Source: Mesorhizobium sp. M2A.F.Ca.ET.046.03.2.1 (lineage in GTDB: Bacteria; Pseudomonadota; Alphaproteobacteria; Rhizobiales; Rhizobiaceae). Taken from it: DNA of 64,000 nt. Below, piece after piece: positions 45,274 through 54,773 of the stretch. The stretch lies in assembly GCF_003952425.1 (NCBI RefSeq), contig NZ_CP034449.1, positions 3,038,001 to 3,102,000 of the forward strand, written 5' to 3'. The notes under the pieces were generated by a model that worked only from the letters and a program-made list of their open reading frames with translations, did no database searches and was not told the origin of the DNA. The stretch's first letter is position 1, and each line of letters starts with the position of its first letter. A program made the translations under genes and the position numbers.

Positions 45274-46431
45274 ATGACCGCTTCAGCCAGCCCGCTCGAT
45301 TTCTTCTGGTTCATCCCGACGCATGGCGACGGCTCCTATCTCGGTACCGAGAAGCAGCAGCGGCCGCCCGAGTTCGGCTATTTCAAGGAGATCGCGCAGG
45401 CGGTCGACCGGCTGGGCTTCCCCGGCGTGCTTTTGCCCACCGGGCAGAATTGCGAGGATTCCTGGATCACCGCCACCGGGCTCGCGACGCTGACGGAAAG
45501 GCTGAAGTTCCTCGTTGCGCTGCGACCCGGCGTGACGCTGCCGACCTTCGCGGCGCGCCAGACCGCGGCGCTCGACCGGCTGAGCAACGGCCGCCTGCTG
45601 CTCAATGTCGTGGTCGGCGGCAACCCGACCGAGCTTGCCGGCGACGGCGTGTTCCTGCCGCATGACGAGCGCTATGCGCAGGCGCAGGAATTCCTCACCA
45701 TCTGGCGCGGGCTGGTCTCGGGCGAGCGGGTGAATTTCGAAGGCAGATATTATCGCGTCGAGAACGGCCGCCTGGACCTCCTGCCGCTGCAGGAGCGGCC
45801 GCCGCTCTATTTCGGCGGCTCCTCCGACGCCGGCCAGGAGCTCGCGGCAGACCTCGTCGACATGTATCTCACCTGGGGCGAGCCGCCGGCGCAGGTTGCC
45901 GCAAAGATCGCTTCGGCGCGTGAAAAAGCGGAGCGGCGCGGCCGCAAGCTGCGCTTCGGCATCAGGCTGCATTTCATCGTGCGCGAGACCGAGGACGAGG
46001 CCTGGCGCGCCGCCGAGCGGCTGATCAGCCACGTCACCGACGCGCAGATCGAGAATGCGCAGGCGCGTTTCCTCAAGGAGATGGATTCGGTCGGGCAGCG
46101 GCGCATGGCCGAACTGCATGGCGGCCGGCGCGACCGGCTTGTCGTGTCGCCGAACCTTTGGGCCGGCGTCGGCCTGGTGCGCGGCGGCGCCGGCACCGCG
46201 CTGGTCGGCACGCCGGAGCAGATCGTCGAGCGCATCGGCGAATACCAGGCGATCGGCATCGACACCATCATCGGCTCCGGCTACCCGCATCTCGAGGAGG
46301 CCTATCGCGTCGCCGAGCTGTTGTTCCCGAGGCTCGGCCTGGGCACGCAGCGGCAACGGGCGCACAAGGATATCGCCAACGAATTCTCGGTCGGCTTCCA
46401 CGGCGCCAACCGCCTGCAGGCGGCGTCATGA
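45274..46431 (+). CDS. ssuD: FMNH2-dependent alkanesulfonate monooxygenase
   Basis: The 385-residue flavin-dependent enzyme of the luciferase superfamily cleaves alkanesulfonates to aldehyde and sulfite. [20 protein letters not shown] at the start, [20 protein letters not shown] (the conserved Cys of SsuD), [20 protein letters not shown] and [20 protein letters not shown] are diagnostic. The flavin reductase SsuE is not encoded in the window. It follows ssuA after 74 bp that hold a strong hairpin, and overlaps ssuC by four bases. Confidence 0.96.
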   Translation: MTASASPLDFFWFIPTHGDGSYLGTEKQQRPPEFGYFKEIAQAVDRLGFPGVLLPTGQNCEDSWITATGLATLTERLKFLVALRPGVTLPTFAARQTAALDRLSNGRLLLNVVVGGNPTELAGDGVFLPHDERYAQAQEFLTIWRGLVSGERVNFEGRYYRVENGRLDLLPLQERPPLYFGGSSDAGQELAADLVDMYLTWGEPPAQVAAKIASAREKAERRGRKLRFGIRLHFIVRETEDEAWRAAERLISHVTDAQIENAQARFLKEMDSVGQRRMAELHGGRRDRLVVSPNLWAGVGLVRGGAGTALVGTPEQIVERIGEYQAIGIDTIIGSGYPHLEEAYRVAELLFPRLGLGTQRQRAHKDIANEFSVGFHGANRLQAAS

Positions 46432-47207
46432 GCCTGGCCACGCGCCTTGCCCGCAACGGCGTGGCCGGCTGGCTGCTGCCGGCGGCAATCATCGCCGGCT
46501 GGGAAGCCGCGGCGCGCGCGGGCCTGATCCCGGCCAATGTGCTGCCGGCGCCGAGCGCGGTGGCCGAGGCCTTCTGGCGGCTGACCTTGTCAGGCGAGCT
46601 GATCCGCAACATCGGCGTCTCCACCCTGCGGGCGCTGTCCGGCTTCGCCATAGGCGGCTCGATCGGCTTCGCGCTCGGCCTCGCCAACGGATTGTCGGCG
46701 CTGAGCCGCGGCCTGACCGACACGACGCTGCAGATGATCCGCAACATCCCACATCTGGCGCTGATCCCGCTGGTTATCCTGTGGTTCGGCATCGACGAGG
46801 AAGCAAAACTTTTCCTGGTGGCGCTCGGCGTCTTCTTCCCGATCTATGTCAACACGCTGCTCGGCATCCAGAGCGTCGATCCGCAGCTGGTCGAGATGGG
46901 CCGGGTCTACGGGCTCGACCGGCGCGCCTTGTTCTTCCGGGTGATCCTGCCCGGCGCGCTGCCTTCGATCTTCGTCGGCCTGCGCTATGCGCTGGGCATC
47001 ATGTGGCTGACCCTGATCGTCGCCGAAACGATTTCGGCCAGCTCCGGACTCGGCTACATGGCCATGCAGGCACGCGAGTTCCTGCTGATCGACGTCGTGG
47101 TGCTGTCGATCCTGATCTACGCGCTGCTCGGCAAGCTCGCCGACAGCCTGGCCCGCCTGCTCGAGCGCCTGTCGCTCGGCTGGCATCCGGCCTTCCAGAA
47201 AGGGTGA
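46428..47207 (+). CDS. ssuC: aliphatic sulfonate ABC transporter permease
   Basis: The 259-residue permease begins [20 protein letters not shown] and has about six helices. [20 protein letters not shown] is the SsuC signature, and the coupling loop is [20 protein letters not shown] with [20 protein letters not shown]. The start overlaps the ssuD stop (ATGA 46428-46431). Confidence 0.95.
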   Translation: MSLATRLARNGVAGWLLPAAIIAGWEAAARAGLIPANVLPAPSAVAEAFWRLTLSGELIRNIGVSTLRALSGFAIGGSIGFALGLANGLSALSRGLTDTTLQMIRNIPHLALIPLVILWFGIDEEAKLFLVALGVFFPIYVNTLLGIQSVDPQLVEMGRVYGLDRRALFFRVILPGALPSIFVGLRYALGIMWLTLIVAETISASSGLGYMAMQAREFLLIDVVVLSILIYALLGKLADSLARLLERLSLGWHPAFQKG

Positions 47208-47214
47208 GAACAAG

Positions 47215-48018
47215 ATGCCAGCCGCCACCCTCACCGCAGCACGCTCCCTCGTCGCCACGCCGGCGCAAGCCCGGACGATCGGCTCGGTCGAGGGCCGCCG
47301 GGCCTTCGCCTTCAAGGAGGTGGGGAAACGCTTCGGCGACAAGATCGTGCTCGACGGCATCAGCCTCGACGTGCGTGCCGGGCAGTTCCTGGCCATCATC
47401 GGCAAAAGCGGCTGCGGCAAGAGCACGCTGCTTCGGCTGCTGGCCGGCCTCGACCGCCCGAGCAGCGGCTCGCTGACCTTTGGCGCGGCCGAGGAGGGTC
47501 ACAGCCGCACGCGCTTCATGTTCCAGGAGCCGCGGCTGCTGCCCTGGGCGAGCGTGGTGAAGAATGTCGAGATCGGGCTGACCGGCATCGCCGGTGGCAC
47601 CGAAGCCAGGCAGCGGGCGCTTGCCATGCTGGAGGAGGTCGGGCTCGCCGACCGCGCCGACGAGTGGCCCTCGGTGCTGTCGGGCGGTCAAAAGCAGCGC
47701 GTCGCGCTTGCCCGCGCCCTGGTCGGCCAGCCGCAGATCCTGGCGCTGGACGAGCCGCTCGGCGCGCTGGACGCCCTGACCCGCATCGAGATGCAGCAGC
47801 TTCTGGAACGGATTTGGCTCGACCAGAAGTTCACCGCCGTGCTGGTGACGCACGACGTCGGCGAAGCCGTCGCGCTCGCCGACCGCGTCGTGGTGATCGG
47901 CGCCGGCAGGATCGCCCTCGACCTCGACGTGCCTGTGGCCCGGCCCCGCCGGCACGGTTCGGCGGAGCTTGCCCATATCGAGGGCACCATCCTGGATCAC
48001 CTGTTCAACCGGGCTTGA
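47215..48018 (+). CDS. ssuB: aliphatic sulfonate ABC transporter ATP-binding protein
   Basis: The 267-residue ATPase has Walker [11 protein letters not shown]-loop [20 protein letters not shown], signature [15 protein letters not shown], Walker [13 protein letters not shown] and H-loop [11 protein letters not shown]. The first 30 residues are a variable extension. ATG 47215 follows GGGTGAGAACAAG, seven bases after ssuC. It ends the ssuADCB operon. Confidence 0.95.
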   Translation: MPAATLTAARSLVATPAQARTIGSVEGRRAFAFKEVGKRFGDKIVLDGISLDVRAGQFLAIIGKSGCGKSTLLRLLAGLDRPSSGSLTFGAAEEGHSRTRFMFQEPRLLPWASVVKNVEIGLTGIAGGTEARQRALAMLEEVGLADRADEWPSVLSGGQKQRVALARALVGQPQILALDEPLGALDALTRIEMQQLLERIWLDQKFTAVLVTHDVGEAVALADRVVVIGAGRIALDLDVPVARPRRHGSAELAHIEGTILDHLFNRA

Positions 48019-48062
48019 GCGCGGCGCCGGCCGTGGTCCCAAATCACGAAATCATCGTAAGA

Positions 48063-48248
48063 TCAAACGCGCGACTGGCTCGCCCAGCGCAGTCCGACGA
48101 TGCCGGCCAGCATGGTGACGAGGCCGATATAGAGCCATCGCGTCTGGCCGGTCATGAAGCTGCCGCCGACCAGGCCGAGCCCCTGCAGCGACCATAGCGC
48201 GCCCACGCCCAGCACAATCAGCGTCAGCACAGACCTGATCAATCGCAT
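48063..48248 (-). CDS. small two-helix membrane protein, 61 aa
   Basis: ATG 48248 follows GGAGAGGATCCAGCCG. The product MRLIRSVLTLIVLGVGALWS continues with a second hydrophobic segment (LYIGLVTMLAGIVGLRWA), giving two likely membrane helices. It looks like the small uncharacterised inner-membrane proteins common in rhizobia. It converges on ssuB. Confidence 0.65.
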   Translation of the reverse strand: MRLIRSVLTLIVLGVGALWSLQGLGLVGGSFMTGQTRWLYIGLVTMLAGIVGLRWASQSRV

Positions 48249-48557
48249 CGGCTGGATCCTCTCCGGAAGTCCATTTCGAGCGGTGACAGGGACGCAACAA
48301 AAGACTCGTAGGAATCGGAATAGTCCGGCTCCTCTGTACTTCCAATCTTGAGGACCGATCTTGTCCGGAACGTCCCGGAGAGTGGTCCGATATTCATCAA
48401 GAATACGCCTCTCGGGCTCCAGGAATCTCATGACAAACTGTTTCGCGGCGACTCCAAACGTGTGCCTTCGCCATGGAACCGCCAGAAGGCTGCCGCATTT
48501 CCCGCCTCATTCGGCACTTAGGCGGGGCTATTCGATCAACGGAGCCACCCCCAAAGG

Positions 48558-48920
48558 ATGAAGAGAACCAACCAGACCGCGCTTGTCGCGGTAACGATCG
48601 CGGCTGGCCTGATGGCTGGCGCCTCGTCCGCCTCCTCCGCCGCCGCGCAATGCGGCCGCGCTTCCTGGTATGCGCTGCATTCCAGAACCGCCTCAGGGGA
48701 ACGCATGAACCCCTCGGCACTGACTGCCGCCCACCGCACGCTGCCTTTCGGCACCAAGCTCAGGGTCACCAACAAGAACAACGGCCGCAGCGTCGTCGTG
48801 CGCATCAACGATCGCGGTCCGTTCGTGAAGGGCCGCGTGCTGGATCTGTCCCGCGGCGCCGCCGGACAGCTGGGCTTCATCGGTTCGGGCCACACCGCCG
48901 TCTGCATGGCGCGCGTCTGA
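48558..48920 (+). CDS. RlpA-like double-psi beta-barrel protein
   Basis: The 120-residue protein has a signal peptide ([20 protein letters not shown]) and then a single RlpA domain: [60 protein letters not shown] and [15 protein letters not shown]. There is no C-terminal SPOR domain, so it is a minimal RlpA, acting on or near peptidoglycan. The glycan-cleaving Asp/Glu of lytic RlpA proteins could be the D in INDRGPF, but activity is uncertain. Confidence 0.9.
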   Translation: MKRTNQTALVAVTIAAGLMAGASSASSAAAQCGRASWYALHSRTASGERMNPSALTAAHRTLPFGTKLRVTNKNNGRSVVVRINDRGPFVKGRVLDLSRGAAGQLGFIGSGHTAVCMARV

Positions 48921-48933
48921 TCTCTCCATTATC

Positions 48934-48977
48934 GGACCATGATCCAAGGCGACCGCTGCGGTCCGGCGATCATGGCC
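48934..48977. repeat. family C-like short palindrome
   Basis: GGACCATGATCC and GCGATCATGGCC are inverted, with a GACCGCTGCGGTC hairpin inside. It lies directly after the RlpA-like gene and may terminate it. Confidence 0.5.
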
Positions 48978-49202
48978 GGTCTCCGGTAAGAGAGGCCGGA
49001 CACATATCCTTCACATTTCGGCACCGCACAGTGAGCCGACTCGCCGCTCAAGCCTGATTTCCAACAGGTTGAACCAAAGAAGCATTCGTCAGACAAAATG
49101 ACGTATTGCATCGCAACAATATCTTGTTAACCTCGCCGGGAGACATTCAAGGCTCGGCGCTGTTCGTCGTCCTTTGGTCGACGGACGGCAACGGGGTTCT
49201 CG

Positions 49203-50480
49203 ATGTTCTACCAGCTCTACGAAATGAACCATGCGGCGCTGCAGCCCGCGCGCTTGTATGCCGACGCGGTGCGGCTCTTCTACTCCAACCCGCTCAACCC
49301 GATCTCCCACACCCCCTTAGGCCGCTCGGTCGCGGCGACCGCCGAGCTGTTCGAACGCACCACCCGCCGCTACGGCAAGCCGCAATTCGGCCTGGACAAG
49401 ACCGTGGTCGACTGGAAGAGCGTCGACGTCACCGAAAAGACGGTCTGGTCGAAGCCGTTCTGCAATCTGGTGCGCTTCGAGCGCGCGCTGCCCGCGGGGC
49501 GCAAGCCTGACCCGAAGCTTTTGATCGTGGCACCGATGTCGGGCCACTACGCGACGCTGCTGCGCGGCACGGTCGAGGCGATGCTTCCGCACGCCGACGT
49601 CCACATCACCGACTGGGTCGACGCCCGCATGGTGCCGGTGGCGCAAGGCAGCTTCGATCTCGACGACTATATCGACTACGTCATCGAGATGTTCCATGCG
49701 CTCGGCCCCGACACCCATGTGATGGCCGTCTGCCAGCCTTCGGTGCCGGTGCTGGCGGCGGTGGCGCTGATGGACAGGCGCGGCGATCCCTTCGTGCCCT
49801 CCACCATGACGCTGATGGGCGGGCCGGTCGACACGCGCCGCAACCCCACCGCGGTCAATCTCCTGGCCAAGGAAAAGGGCATCGACTGGTTCCGCGACAA
49901 TGTCATCATGCAGGCGCCCTGGCCGGTGCCGGGCTTCGGGCGCGTGGTCTATCCGGGCTTCCTGCAGCTCTCCGGTTTCATGAGCATGAATCTCGATCGC
50001 CACATCATCGCCCACAAGGACTTCTTCATGCACCTTGTGAAGCATGACGGGGACAGCGCCGAAAAGCACCGCGACTTCTATGACGAATATCTGGCGGTGA
50101 TGGACCTGACGGCGGAATTCTACCTGCAGACGGTCGACACCGTGTTCGTGCGCCACGCTTTACCGAAGGGCGAGATGACGCATCGCGGCGAGACGGTCGA
50201 CTGCGCAGCGATCCGCAACGTCGCGCTGCTCACCATCGAGGGCGAGAACGACGACATTTCCGGGCTCGGCCAGACCCAGGCCGCGCATGATCTGTGCGTC
50301 AACATTCCCGCCGACAAGCATGTCCATTACGTGCAGCCGGCCGTCGGCCATTACGGCGTCTTCAACGGCTCGCGCTTCCGCTCCGAGATCGTGCCGCGCA
50401 TCGCCGACTTCATTTCCAGCTATGGCCGCCAGCAGCGTGTGGCGACGAGGCCCAAACTGGTCCGTTCCGCGAAAGGCTGA
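49203..50480 (+). CDS. phaZ: intracellular polyhydroxyalkanoate depolymerase
   Basis: The 425-residue enzyme mobilises stored PHB. MFYQLYEMNHAALQPARLYA and YSNPLNPISHTPLGRSVAAT at the start and HVMAVCQPSVPVLAAVALMD near residue 180 are characteristic; the Cys in CQPS is the catalytic nucleophile of PhaZ1-type depolymerases. TDWVDARMVPVAQGSFDLDD and VGHYGVFNGSRFRSEIVPRI are conserved. No other PHB genes are close. The 282-bp upstream gap has an AT-rich tract (TTGCATCGCAACAATATCTT) where its promoter probably lies. Confidence 0.95.
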   Translation: MFYQLYEMNHAALQPARLYADAVRLFYSNPLNPISHTPLGRSVAATAELFERTTRRYGKPQFGLDKTVVDWKSVDVTEKTVWSKPFCNLVRFERALPAGRKPDPKLLIVAPMSGHYATLLRGTVEAMLPHADVHITDWVDARMVPVAQGSFDLDDYIDYVIEMFHALGPDTHVMAVCQPSVPVLAAVALMDRRGDPFVPSTMTLMGGPVDTRRNPTAVNLLAKEKGIDWFRDNVIMQAPWPVPGFGRVVYPGFLQLSGFMSMNLDRHIIAHKDFFMHLVKHDGDSAEKHRDFYDEYLAVMDLTAEFYLQTVDTVFVRHALPKGEMTHRGETVDCAAIRNVALLTIEGENDDISGLGQTQAAHDLCVNIPADKHVHYVQPAVGHYGVFNGSRFRSEIVPRIADFISSYGRQQRVATRPKLVRSAKG

Positions 50481-50620
50481 ACGCCGCGGACCGCGCCAGA
50501 GCGAACTTCCGTTCCGCCGCCAGACGGCGGCCGCTGGTGTTGCGACGGTGTCTCTGTTGCGAAAGTGCCGCTACGGGATCGTCCAGGTAACCATGCCGTC
50601 AAACTGGCCGCGGTCTCTAA

Positions 50621-50649
50621 TTGACACGGACTGTAAATCGCCTTTAACG
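50621..50649 (+). promoter_or_regulatory. candidate sigma-70 promoter
   Basis: TTGACA at 50621-50626 and TTAACG at 50644-50649 are 17 bp apart, 33 bp before the start of the transglutaminase-like protease gene. The -35 is perfect and the -10 is weak. Confidence 0.4.
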
Positions 50650-50681
50650 TTTCGTTAATAAAGAACAGGGCGGCGGGGGCA

Positions 50682-51299
50682 ATGACTTCCTCAGCGATGA
50701 CGCGGATTCTGCGTTTGTGTTCAGTCGCAGGGCTGGCGATTTCGGCTCACTGGGCGGTACCCGCCTGGGCGGCGGGCGCAATGACCACAGGCGGCCTGAC
50801 CTCGCAGCCGATCGGGCACTATGATTTCTGCAAGGCGCGTCCGAACGAATGCAACATCCATCCGGCCGATCTCGAGCCGGCCAGGATGACGGACGTCCTG
50901 TGGCGCAAGCTGGTCAGCGTCAGCGCCAAGGTCAACGCCGCCGTCAAGCCGTTGAGCGATCTCGATCACTACGGCAAGGATGAAGTCTGGGCCTATCCGG
51001 ATGACGGCTATGGCGATTGCGAGGACTATGTGCTGGAAAAGCGCCGCCAGCTTTATCGCATGGGCATGTCGCTCGCCGACCTCCTGATCACCGTCGTGCG
51101 CAAGCCTGATGGCGAAGGCCATTCGGTGCTGACGGTGCGCACCGACAAGGGCGACTACGTACTCGACAATCTGACCGACAAGGTCAAAACCTGGGACGCG
51201 ACCGGCTACCGCTTCCTCAAGCGCCAGGCGATCGACAACACCGGACGCTGGGTCTCGATCCGCGACGGCCAGGCGGTGCTGGTCGGCTCGGTGCAGTAG
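50682..51299 (+). CDS. bacterial transglutaminase-like cysteine peptidase (BTLCP)
   Basis: The 205-residue secreted protein has a signal peptide (LRLCSVAGLAISAHWAVPAW-AAG). The catalytic Cys is in DGYGDCEDYVLEKRRQL, His in EGHSVLTVRTDKGDYVLDNL and Asp follows in the same segment, as in BTLCP proteins such as LapG. CKARPNECNIHP near residue 47 is also conserved in rhizobial members. Periplasmic proteolysis or cross-linking is likely; the substrate is unknown. No c-di-GMP partner (LapD) is adjacent. Confidence 0.92.
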   Translation: MTSSAMTRILRLCSVAGLAISAHWAVPAWAAGAMTTGGLTSQPIGHYDFCKARPNECNIHPADLEPARMTDVLWRKLVSVSAKVNAAVKPLSDLDHYGKDEVWAYPDDGYGDCEDYVLEKRRQLYRMGMSLADLLITVVRKPDGEGHSVLTVRTDKGDYVLDNLTDKVKTWDATGYRFLKRQAIDNTGRWVSIRDGQAVLVGSVQ

Positions 51300-51332
51300 G
51301 CGGAGCTAGGCGCACCACCCTCGGTTTCGTCC

Positions 51333-51363
51333 GCTTCGCTCCCGCTCCGCCCGTGGATGACGA
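51333..51363. repeat. solo right arm of a family B repeat
   Basis: CTTCGCTCCCGCTCCGCCCG followed by TGGATGACGAAG matches the right arm end of family B (compare 51930-51957). No left arm is present. Confidence 0.6.
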
Positions 51364-51464
51364 AGGCGGTGGCCCTCCGAAAAAATCGCACAACTCCATG
51401 AACCATACCCATTTGGCCGGCGACACACAGCCGTGAATGGCAAATCCAACCATGGAGAACTCAA

Positions 51465-51713
51465 ATGACTTCTTTCCTGCGCAACACCCTTCTTGCCGCC
51501 GTCGCGGTTTCGGCCCTGACCGGATCGGCCCTGGCGGACCAGACCTACAAAAGCTGCGCCGCGACCAACCTCAACGACCTGTGGAGCGGCCGCTGCTGCA
51601 GCGTCGGTTCCGCGAACTGCCTGGGCGGCGGCAATGGCGGCCGTGATCATCAGGGTCATGAAGGCAAGGGCGGTCGGGGCAGCACCAACGGTGGCAGCGC
51701 CGGCAAGTTCTGA
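51465..51713 (+). CDS. small secreted Cys/Gly-rich protein, 82 aa
   Basis: ATG 51465 follows TGGAGAACTCAA. A clear signal peptide (LRNTLLAAVAVSALTGSALA, cleavage before DQT) leads to a short mature part with four cysteines (SCAATN, GRCCS, ANCLGG) and a Gly/His/Ser-rich tail (GGNGGRDHQGHEGKGGRG). I do not recognise a family. Confidence 0.75.
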   Translation: MTSFLRNTLLAAVAVSALTGSALADQTYKSCAATNLNDLWSGRCCSVGSANCLGGGNGGRDHQGHEGKGGRGSTNGGSAGKF

Positions 51714-51762
51714 TCTTAGGCGTGAGGGTTGCCGGCGGCGTAGTACACCTAGCCTCCCGCGA

Positions 51763-51957
51763 GTTCGTCATCCACGGGCGCAGCAAGGAGCGAAGCGACG
51801 CAGCGCAGACCCGAGGATCCATTCCGTTACCTATGAGCGTCACGGCGGTGCAGAACGGCCTCTGTTTTGCGCCGCCTTCGCCCTTCGCGCGAGGTCACGG
51901 AATGGATCCTCGGGTCTACGCGTCCGCTTCGCTCCCGCTCCGCCCGTGGATGACGAA
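51763..51957. repeat. family B repeat with diverged core
   Basis: GTTCGTCATCCACGGGCGCA and GCTCCGCCCGTGGATGACGA are the ends, and ATCCATTCCGTTAC / GTCACGGAATGGAT lie inside. The core reads GTGCAGAACGGCCTCTGTTT rather than GAATTC. Confidence 0.7.
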
Positions 51958-52001
51958 CCTCGGGCGCTTCGGCTAACCCCACCCGTTGTCATACGGGCAA
52001 A

Positions 52002-52364
52002 CTATCTGCGCAACGCGGCCCGGACCGATGCCGTGATCTTCCGCAGCTGCTCCTCATCCAGCCTCTCGATGCTTTCGGCCAAAAGATTGGCCAGTTCAGT
52101 GGCCGCCGGCGACAGGCCGGACGTGTCGATCCTGACCCTCGGGTGCGAGCTTTCGGCAAGGCGGGCGAGGTCCTCGGCATCGTCCCAGATGATATTGAAA
52201 TAGCCGATGATCTTCTGGATCAGCGTCCAGGTCGGCGCGCCGCGGCGGCCGTGCTCGAGCGCCGACAGATAGGCGGCGCTGACGCCGATCGCCTCGGCCA
52301 TCGCCTTCTGGCTGACGCCGCGCTCGGCGCGCAGCGCCCTGAGCTTCTCGCCGAACGGAGTCAT
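52002..52364 (-). CDS. XRE-type helix-turn-helix regulator
   Basis: The 120-residue protein has an N-terminal HTH_3 domain (FGEKLRALRAERGVSQKAMA, AIGVSAAYLSALEHGRRGAP) and a C-terminal helical part with LSPAATELANLLAESIERL. It follows the Smr gene on the same strand after 54 bp, a neighbourhood common in rhizobia. Its target is unknown. Confidence 0.9.
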   Translation of the reverse strand: MTPFGEKLRALRAERGVSQKAMAEAIGVSAAYLSALEHGRRGAPTWTLIQKIIGYFNIIWDDAEDLARLAESSHPRVRIDTSGLSPAATELANLLAESIERLDEEQLRKITASVRAALRR

Positions 52365-52418
52365 GTCGACCTGCTCATCACCAGGCCCCTCATTGCCGAG
52401 CCGCTCATTGCGAGCTCC

Positions 52419-52943
52419 TCATGGGCGCGTCCGCCGCAGCCGCACATAGAGCGCGCCCGAGCCGCCATGGTTGCGGGCGGCGTGATCGTGGCTGGAGACG
52501 AGATGGCGGAAGGCCGGGGTCGACAGCCAGGCCGGCACGGCGCGGCGCAGGATGCCGTCGCCGCCCGAGGACGACCCCTTGCCGGTGATGATCAGAACAT
52601 AGCGGATGCCGCCGGCATGCGCCCGATGCAGGAAGGCGAGCAGCAGCGAATAGGCCTCGTCCTGCGTCATGCCGTGCAGGTCGACGCGGCCTTCGATCGG
52701 CAGCCGGCCTTTTTTCAGCTTGTGCAGCGTCTGGTCATCGAGCGAATGCGAGACATGCGGCGTCTTCGGTTTTGCCGCGACGGGCGGGACACCGTTGACG
52801 GAAGCGGCGGCCGGCGTCGGCTTGGGCTCGATAATTTCGGGAATCTCGACCGCGGCCTTGCGTTTCAACGGCCGGGCCGAACGCGCCACCAGGTTCCACA
52901 GGATGCGGTCGTCGTCGCTGAGATGGTCGTCGCGGCGGCTCAC
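52419..52943 (-). CDS. Smr-domain protein (MutS2-type nuclease domain)
   Basis: The 174-residue protein starts at GTG 52943, overlapping the mltA stop. The N-terminal half is charged and disordered. The Smr domain covers about 85-174: GRVDLHGMTQDEAYSLLLAF, the basic loop IRYVLIITGKGSSSGGDGIL and LRRAVPAWLSTPAFRHLVSS. The DLHGM and GKG motifs are intact, so an endonuclease activity on RNA or branched DNA is possible. Confidence 0.93.
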   Translation of the reverse strand: MSRRDDHLSDDDRILWNLVARSARPLKRKAAVEIPEIIEPKPTPAAASVNGVPPVAAKPKTPHVSHSLDDQTLHKLKKGRLPIEGRVDLHGMTQDEAYSLLLAFLHRAHAGGIRYVLIITGKGSSSGGDGILRRAVPAWLSTPAFRHLVSSHDHAARNHGGSGALYVRLRRTRP

Positions 52944-54043
52944 CGGGTCGCTCCATTCAGAAGCCCACGCGGAACCAACGCATAGAAATCGGCCGCATTG
53001 CGGACCACGCCGGCGATCTCGCCAGCGGCGTCGCCCGAGCCGGCGAAGAGGTCGCCGCGCGCCGGCCCGGTGATGGCCGAGCCGGTGTCCTGCGCGATCA
53101 TCAGCCGCCGGAACGGTTTTTCATCGAAGGCGGTGAGCGTCGGCGCGTCGATATAGAAGGGCGTGCCGAATGTGTGCAGCAGGCGATCGACCGCGACCGA
53201 GCGCCCCGGCGTCAGCGGCACCTTGGCGGCGGCGATCGGCCCAAGCGCGGCATCGTCGACTGCAGCCTCGCGGAAGAAGATGTAGGAGCGGTTCTGCCAG
53301 AGGATCTCGTCGACGCGGCTAGGATGCGCCTCGAACCAGGCGCGGATCGACTGCATCGTCACCTTTTCCAGCGGGATCTCGCCGAGCTCGCTCAGAATCT
53401 TGCCCGGGCCAATGAAGCGCTGTCCTGATTTCGCGGCATAGGTGACGCGGGCGAGCCTGCCGTCGGTCATCTTCAGCCTAGCTGCGCCCTGCACATGGAT
53501 GAAGAAGGCATCGACCTTTTCGGCGAGCCAGGCAATCTCGAGATTTTGGCCTAAGAGCGCACCGCGCTCGATTTCGCCGCGGTCGAAATATTCGACCGGA
53601 GCATTATCCGTCCGACGGGCGAAGGCCAGATAAGGATCCATGCCGGCCGGCCGGTTGCCGTCGTCGATGTCGATCAGATCGGCGGGGCGGGACAGCAGTG
53701 GCACTACGAACCGCTCCGTCCTGACCGGCGACGCCTCGACCTCCGGCTCGTAGAAGCCGGTGACGAGGCCCGAGCCGTTTTCGGCGCTCACCAGCATCGG
53801 CACGAAATGCCGCTCGAAGAAGGACCGCGCCTCGGACCGATTCGGCGCCGAAACGGCGCGGGCCTCAGCATAGGCCTCGGCAAAGGCATTGAAATCGACC
53901 CCGAGCGAGCCGGTGCGATAGGGTTTTACGGGTGCATGAAGGGCCGAGCGGCGAAAGGCCGCGAAAGCCGCAGCATGGTCGTCCTCGCCCCAGCCGGGCA
54001 GGTCATCAAAAGATTTTTCGTTGAATATGGGAGAGAGCGGCAC
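52940..54043 (-). CDS. mltA: membrane-bound lytic murein transglycosylase A
   Basis: I place the start at GTG 54043 (after GGCGGGGCTCGGTC), 22 bp after the stop of the Tim44-like gene, giving 367 residues. FNEKSFDDLPGWGEDDHAAA and FAAFRRSALHA open the conserved region. GLVTGFYEPEVEASPVRTER, FFIHVQGAARLKMTDGRLAR and the 3D domain MIAQDTGSAITGPARGDLFA (catalytic Asp) are diagnostic. No signal peptide or lipobox is visible from this start, which is odd for a periplasmic enzyme; export may use a segment I cannot recognise. Confidence 0.92.
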   Translation of the reverse strand: MPLSPIFNEKSFDDLPGWGEDDHAAAFAAFRRSALHAPVKPYRTGSLGVDFNAFAEAYAEARAVSAPNRSEARSFFERHFVPMLVSAENGSGLVTGFYEPEVEASPVRTERFVVPLLSRPADLIDIDDGNRPAGMDPYLAFARRTDNAPVEYFDRGEIERGALLGQNLEIAWLAEKVDAFFIHVQGAARLKMTDGRLARVTYAAKSGQRFIGPGKILSELGEIPLEKVTMQSIRAWFEAHPSRVDEILWQNRSYIFFREAAVDDAALGPIAAAKVPLTPGRSVAVDRLLHTFGTPFYIDAPTLTAFDEKPFRRLMIAQDTGSAITGPARGDLFAGSGDAAGEIAGVVRNAADFYALVPRGLLNGATR

Positions 54044-54065
54044 GACCGAGCCCCGCCGCTTGATC

Positions 54066-54773
54066 TCAATCTTCTTCTTCGGTGGCGACGAGCTTCCAGT
54101 TCGGGTCGCGCGAGCGTGTGTCGCGGGCGAAGGTCCAGACATCCTTGACCTCGGCCACCGTTTCCGGATCGCCGTCGATGACGGCGCCGGCCTTGTCGCG
54201 GGTCGCCGAGATCAGCTCGGAAACGACGCGCAGCGTGATATGCGCTTCGGAGCCCTTCATCTCCGCGGCGACGATGTCGGCTTTGTCGATGCCGACGAAG
54301 GAGGACTGGATCTTCTCTGACTTCGCCTCGCGCTCGCCGATGGCGGCGACGAACCCGTCATAGACTTCGCGCGACAGGAGATTCTTCAGCGTCTTACGGT
54401 CGCCGTCGGCATAGGCCATGACGATCATCTCATAGGCCATCTTGGCGCCGTCGACGAAGGTTTTGGGTTCGAAGGACGGATCGTTGTCCTTGATCGTGCG
54501 CAGGCCTTTGTTGAGATCGGTGTCCGGCTTGGCGAAGGCGTCGATCGCGGCATAGGTCTCGGCTGAGGATTCGCCCGGTGCGCGCTTGCGTGGCAGCGAC
54601 ACGACATTTTCCGGCTTCTGCGCCGCATCGGCCTCGCGCGTGCGGCTCGCCGAATAGGGATCGAAGGGCGGGCGCTCGTTGCCGGTGCGACGTCCGAGCA
54701 CGTTGCGCAGCTGGAAAAAGATCACAACCGCCGCAATCAGAAAGAAAATCGTGCCGAAGTCGAAGAAACCCAT
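54066..54773 (-). CDS. Tim44/TimA-like membrane-anchored protein
   Basis: The 235-residue protein starts MGFFDFGTIFFLIAAVVIFF, an N-terminal membrane anchor followed by QLRNVLGRRTGNERPPFDPY, the strongly conserved start of alphaproteobacterial Tim44 homologues. The C-terminal Tim44 domain includes FVDGAKMAYEMIVMAYADGD and NLLSREVYDGFVAAIGEREA. It lies between mltA and the divergent fxsA, next to secB, the standard rhizobial arrangement. The role in protein translocation or envelope quality is not established in bacteria. Confidence 0.93.
   Translation of the reverse strand: MGFFDFGTIFFLIAAVVIFFQLRNVLGRRTGNERPPFDPYSASRTREADAAQKPENVVSLPRKRAPGESSAETYAAIDAFAKPDTDLNKGLRTIKDNDPSFEPKTFVDGAKMAYEMIVMAYADGDRKTLKNLLSREVYDGFVAAIGEREAKSEKIQSSFVGIDKADIVAAEMKGSEAHITLRVVSELISATRDKAGAVIDGDPETVAEVKDVWTFARDTRSRDPNWKLVATEEED

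Noticed and set aside
46055..47476. 473-codon plus-strand frame across ssuD, ssuC and ssuB
   Set aside because: It is Arg/Pro/Ala-rich and out of frame with three intact operon genes.
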